Below, piece by piece: positions 61,053 to 64,000 of a stretch of DNA of 64,000 nt; within the stretch, counting starts at the first letter, position 1; every line of letters starts with the position of its first letter. The stretch comes from an uncultured Agromyces sp. (GTDB taxonomy: Bacteria; Actinomycetota; Actinomycetes; Actinomycetales; Microbacteriaceae). A program made the translations under genes and the position numbers. The notes under the pieces were generated by a model. It was not told where the DNA came from, did no database searches, and worked only from the letters and a program-made list of their open reading frames with translations. Where the stretch lies: the NCBI GenBank assembly GCA_913053875.1, contig CAJXGN010000008.1, positions 62,001 to 126,000 of the forward strand, read 5' to 3'.

Positions 61053-62570
61053 TCAGCCCGCGGGAGTGATCTCACGAAGGTTGAGGTTGTTCGCCTCGAA
61101 CGGGTACGCCGGGGCGTTCACGTTCGTGACGGTGTCGGAGTTGTACGCGATGACCTCGAAGCCGCGTGCGTGAGCGCAGGTGAGCGCCTCGTCCGCGATG
61201 ATCTTCGTGACCTCGGCCCAGAGCTCGTCGGCCTCCTCGGAGTCGCCGGCCGCGATGGCCGCGTCGGCGGCCGACTTCAGCTCGTCGCTCTCGACGCCGG
61301 ACGGGTTGCCGCCGGCATCCGCTGCGAACCATGCGCTGTACCACTCGAACGGGGTGAGCTCGTCGTTCGAGCCCAGGCCGATCGGGTAGGTGCCGCTGTT
61401 CCAGCCCTGGAACCACTCGGGCGGGGGAACCGTCGAGACCGAGATGCCGAAGCCGTCGAGCTGGCTCGCCTGGTCCATGTAGATGGTCGACTGCGTCGTG
61501 GTGAACGGCGCGGCGATCATCTCACCGTCGATCGTCGGGGTGCCGGCCGAGCTCCAGAGGGAGTTCGCCTCGTCGAGGTCGGTCGGGTAGCCCGTGATGT
61601 CGGGGTTGTAGCCCTGGGTGCCCTCGAGGAAGTGCTGCGTCGCAGCCTCGCCGCCGTTCACGTCGACCATCTGCTGCACGTCGAACGTGTAGCAGATCGC
61701 CTGCCGCACCTCGACGTCCTCGAACAGGCCGCCGGGGCCACGGTCGAAGAACATCACGTTGTTGCGGATGGCGGGGTACTCGAACGTCTCGACGGTGGTG
61801 CCGTCGTAACGGGGGAGCACCTCCTCCTCGGTGTCGGTCACGTCGATCTCGCCGTTCACGACGGCAGCGGCTGCGGCCTCGTCGTCGGGGATGGCGTAGA
61901 GCTCGATGTTCTCGAATCCGGGTGCGTCGCCCCAGTAGTCGTCGAACTGGGTGAAGCTCATGACGGTGCCGGCGGTCGAGCCCTCGGCGTCGTACGCCCA
62001 GGGTGCGGTGCCGATCGGGTCGGTCGCGATGCTGCCGTCCTCGATCGCGGCCGGGCTGCCGATGGGCAGCACGCGCGTCGAGAGCGTCACCGGCATCGAC
62101 GGGGTCGGGCCGGCGAAGTTCAGCACGACCGTGTTCTCATCGGGCGTGTCGACCGACTCGATGACCGCGAGCTGCGCGCCGAACGGGCCGGGGGTGTTCT
62201 TGACGGTGTCGACGTTCACCGCCACGGCCTCGGCGTTGAACGGCTCCCCGTCGTGGAACACGACGCCCTCGCGGAGGTTCAGGGTGAGCGACGTCGAGTC
62301 GTCGCTCAGCTCCCAGCTCTCCGCGAGACCCGGGGCGAGCTCGCCCGCGTCGTCGCGCGTGATGAGGTTCTCGTAGACGATCCGCATGGGACCGCCCTCG
62401 AACTCGTACCCGGGGGTCCAGGTCTCGGGGAATGCGCCGAAGTTCAGGCGCAGGGTGCCGGATGCCTCTGCTGCGGTCTCTTCCGGGGTCTCATCGGTCG
62501 ACGTGCAACCGGTGAGGAGGAGTGCGGCGATTCCCAGCGGGACCGCCGCCCTCAGTGCGATGGACTTCAT
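61053..62570 (-). CDS. Family 5 ABC substrate-binding lipoprotein
   Basis: A 505-residue SBP_bac_5-type protein. The signal MKSIALRAAVPLGIAALLLTGC ends in LLTGC with lipid-bearing Cys22 (read in parts: MKSIALRAAV, PLGIAALLLTGC). LAESWELSDDSTSLTLNLREGVVFHDGEPF is the family block (in parts). Members bind peptides, nickel complexes or sugars. It heads the minus-strand importer operon and diverges from the lysR gene. GGAGG lies 12 bases upstream of the ATG at 62570. The cargo is not visible. Confidence 0.9.
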   Translation of the reverse strand: MKSIALRAAVPLGIAALLLTGCTSTDETPEETAAEASGTLRLNFGAFPETWTPGYEFEGGPMRIVYENLITRDDAGELAPGLAESWELSDDSTSLTLNLREGVVFHDGEPFNAEAVAVNVDTVKNTPGPFGAQLAVIESVDTPDENTVVLNFAGPTPSMPVTLSTRVLPIGSPAAIEDGSIATDPIGTAPWAYDAEGSTAGTVMSFTQFDDYWGDAPGFENIELYAIPDDEAAAAAVVNGEIDVTDTEEEVLPRYDGTTVETFEYPAIRNNVMFFDRGPGGLFEDVEVRQAICYTFDVQQMVDVNGGEAATQHFLEGTQGYNPDITGYPTDLDEANSLWSSAGTPTIDGEMIAAPFTTTQSTIYMDQASQLDGFGISVSTVPPPEWFQGWNSGTYPIGLGSNDELTPFEWYSAWFAADAGGNPSGVESDELKSAADAAIAAGDSEEADELWAEVTKIIADEALTCAHARGFEVIAYNSDTVTNVNAPAYPFEANNLNLREITPAG

Positions 62571-62684
62571 GATGCTCTGACGCCTCCTTGCGTAGTGACC
62601 CGTTTCACGCGGGTCGAGCGTGTTCATGCGATGCGCCCTGCGGGTTGGTCGGGCTCACCGGTGGTGCTGTGCCCACACGCTACG

Positions 62685-62705
62685 TATCTGCGCCGATGCC
62701 AGATA
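62685..62705. promoter_or_regulatory. LysR-type dyad in the divergent region
   Basis: TATCTG (62685-62690), nine bases, then CAGATA (62700-62705) form a perfect dyad in the 284-base gap between the importer operon and lysR. It could be the LysR binding site. A TACGCT -10 for lysR lies at 62802-62807. Confidence 0.55.
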
Positions 62706-62854
62706 TACCCAGAGCCGCAAGCTAATGGTGCAAGCTCGTGCGGCTGCCTCCATCCTCGCATCGGCGGCGGCGCACGACCGACCGTCCGTGGATGGTCGGG
62801 CTACGCTGGTCACCGGTGCCGGCGCCGTCCACGTCGGCGTGGAGGAGGCAGCAC

Positions 62855-63757
62855 ATGGACCGCCTGGTCATCATGCGCACGTTCGTCACGGTCGCTCGAT
62901 CGTCGAGCTTCAGCGGCGCTGCGCGCGAACTCGGCATTTCGGGCTCGCTCGTCTCGCGTCACGTCGCCGACCTCGAGAAGCAGGTCGGCGTGCGCCTGGT
63001 GAACCGCACGGCACGCTCGGTGAGCCTGACCGAGGCCGGCCAGCAGTACGCCGAGTTCGCCGAGCGCATCCTCGACGAGATCGACGACGAGGACCACAAG
63101 CTCTCGCACTCGCAGGATGCCCCGGAGGGGCCGATCTCCGTGATCTGCCCGAAGTGGATCGGCACGCTCGACCTCGGCACCGCGATCGCGGCGTTCGTGC
63201 GGGAGCATCCGAAGATCCACGTGAAGTTCGAGCTGGGCGGCATGTCCGACCGCAACTACGACTTCCTCGACCGCGGCTACGACGTGGCGTTCCACACGCG
63301 CGACCTGCGCGACTCGAACGTGCTGATCCGCCGCGTCTCCGAGCTGCCGTTCCTGCTCGTGGCGTCGGAGGAGTACGTACGGCGCAAGGGCCGGCCCGCG
63401 ACGGTCGCCGAGCTCGCGGAATTCGACTGCATCCTGCATCCGAACGACCCGGTCTGGCGCCTGGGCTCCGGCTCGGAGACCATCCACCACAAGGTGCAGA
63501 ACCCCGCCGTGGTGGCGAACTCGTACCTCGTCATCGAGAAGCTCGTCGAGGCCGGCTGCGGTATCGCACTGATCCCGCGGCGTCCGGCGGTGCAGCGGCT
63601 CGCGGAGGGGTCGCTCGTCGAGCTGCTGCCCGAGCACGCGCCGCCGGCGCGATCGCTGTACGCCGTGCACGGCCCGGGCGGACGCACGCCCGAGCGGGTC
63701 AAGGTCTTCCTCGACTTCATGACCGACTGGTTCCGGAGCCAGCCCGCCGAAGCCTGA
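62855..63757 (+). CDS. LysR-family transcriptional regulator
   Basis: A 300-residue LysR regulator. The HTH is RSSSFSGAARELGISGSLVSRHVADLEKQVG (in blocks: SFSGAARELGIS, GSLVSRHVADLE), followed by the linker helix and a two-lobed effector domain from about 90. GGAGGAGGC lies before the ATG at 62855. It is divergent from the importer, so it probably regulates that operon. It is convergent with the partial gene at the window end. Confidence 0.9.
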   Translation: MDRLVIMRTFVTVARSSSFSGAARELGISGSLVSRHVADLEKQVGVRLVNRTARSVSLTEAGQQYAEFAERILDEIDDEDHKLSHSQDAPEGPISVICPKWIGTLDLGTAIAAFVREHPKIHVKFELGGMSDRNYDFLDRGYDVAFHTRDLRDSNVLIRRVSELPFLLVASEEYVRRKGRPATVAELAEFDCILHPNDPVWRLGSGSETIHHKVQNPAVVANSYLVIEKLVEAGCGIALIPRRPAVQRLAEGSLVELLPEHAPPARSLYAVHGPGGRTPERVKVFLDFMTDWFRSQPAEA

Positions 63758-63782
63758 GCGACGGCGGGCGGATGCCCCGGGC

Positions 63783-64000
63783 TCACGCCTCCGCGGGCTC
63801 GACCTTCGCGTAGCCGCGCACGTCGGGGAACGGTGGCGTGCGGTTCGGCTGCAGGTCGACCTGGAACGTGTTCAGGCACATCGACAGCATCGTGAAGTTG
63901 CCGAGCAGGCCGATGGCGTCGACGAGCTGCTGGTCGCTGAACAGCTCCTTCAGGCGGGCGAACGTCTCGTCGGAGACGAAGTGCGTGGTGAGCAGTTCGA
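63783..64000 (-). CDS. Carboxymuconolactone decarboxylase/AhpD-like protein (partial)
   Basis: The last 71 residues of a gene that runs off the window end; its start lies beyond 64000. LTTHFVSDETFARLKELF, then QQLVDAIGLLGNFTMLSMCLNTFQVDLQPN and PPFPDVR (in blocks) match the C-terminal half of the carboxymuconolactone decarboxylase-like alkylhydroperoxidase group. Relatives act on aromatic ring-cleavage lactones or as peroxidases. It is convergent with lysR. Confidence 0.72.
   Translation of the reverse strand, partial: ELLTTHFVSDETFARLKELFSDQQLVDAIGLLGNFTMLSMCLNTFQVDLQPNRTPPFPDVRGYAKVEPAEA

Overview
The window is high-GC DNA with dense, often overlapping genes, many GTG starts and strong GGAGG ribosome sites. 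It encodes the coproporphyrin-dependent haem pathway and has a guanidine-III-type riboswitch. The 7-mer GGATGCC and its complement recur throughout. Together these point to an actinobacterium, most likely of the Microbacteriaceae; the genus cannot be settled from the window alone. There is no rRNA, tRNA, insertion sequence, prophage or CRISPR array that I can support.

Region 1 (1-16.9 kb) is a glycan-use locus. It has a GH35-type and a GH2 beta-galactosidase, two LacI regulators, a complete sugar ABC importer lacking only its ATPase, an unassigned (alpha/alpha)6-type protein and a large GH106-like glycosidase followed by a MarR regulator. Four copies of one palindrome with core ATACGTAT lie before the GH2 gene, the second lacI gene and the importer operon, so these units probably form one regulon. 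The enzyme mix suggests a plant polysaccharide bearing galactose and possibly rhamnose.

Region 2 (17-25.6 kb) holds a SelW-like protein, an amidohydrolase/aminotransferase/MFS operon, a MocR regulator, a TSUP permease and a short-chain dehydrogenase. Region 3 (25.6-28.9 kb) holds an AAA/DUF4143 ATPase preceded by 23-bp direct repeats, a guanidinium exporter of the Gdx type under a guanidine-III riboswitch, and two membrane proteins.

Region 4 (28.9-44 kb) encodes a full haem pathway from glutamyl-tRNA by way of coproporphyrin: hemA (minus strand), then hemE, cgoX, hemQ, hemH, hemC, hemD, hemB and hemL. It is interrupted by three small envelope genes (YtxH-like, holin-X family, DUF3618), a methyltransferase and a dehydrogenase. 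Most haem genes from hemQ to hemD, and hemB-hemL, overlap by 1-4 bases.

Region 5 (44-48.3 kb) has an aldehyde dehydrogenase, an L-2-hydroxyglutarate oxidase and a flavodoxin-like protein in one operon. Region 6 (48.3-57 kb) is a MarR-headed, nine-gene minus-strand operon. It looks like a meta-cleavage pathway: type I extradiol dioxygenase, aldehyde dehydrogenase, FAH-family enzyme, second VOC protein, alpha/beta hydrolase, GlcG/HbpS-like protein, a MetE-fold protein that has lost its zinc ligands, and a small monooxygenase. A sulfatase diverges from the regulator. Region 7 (57-64 kb) is an oligopeptide-type ABC importer with a fused permease-ATPase, a divergent LysR regulator, and the end of a carboxymuconolactone-decarboxylase-like gene running off the window.
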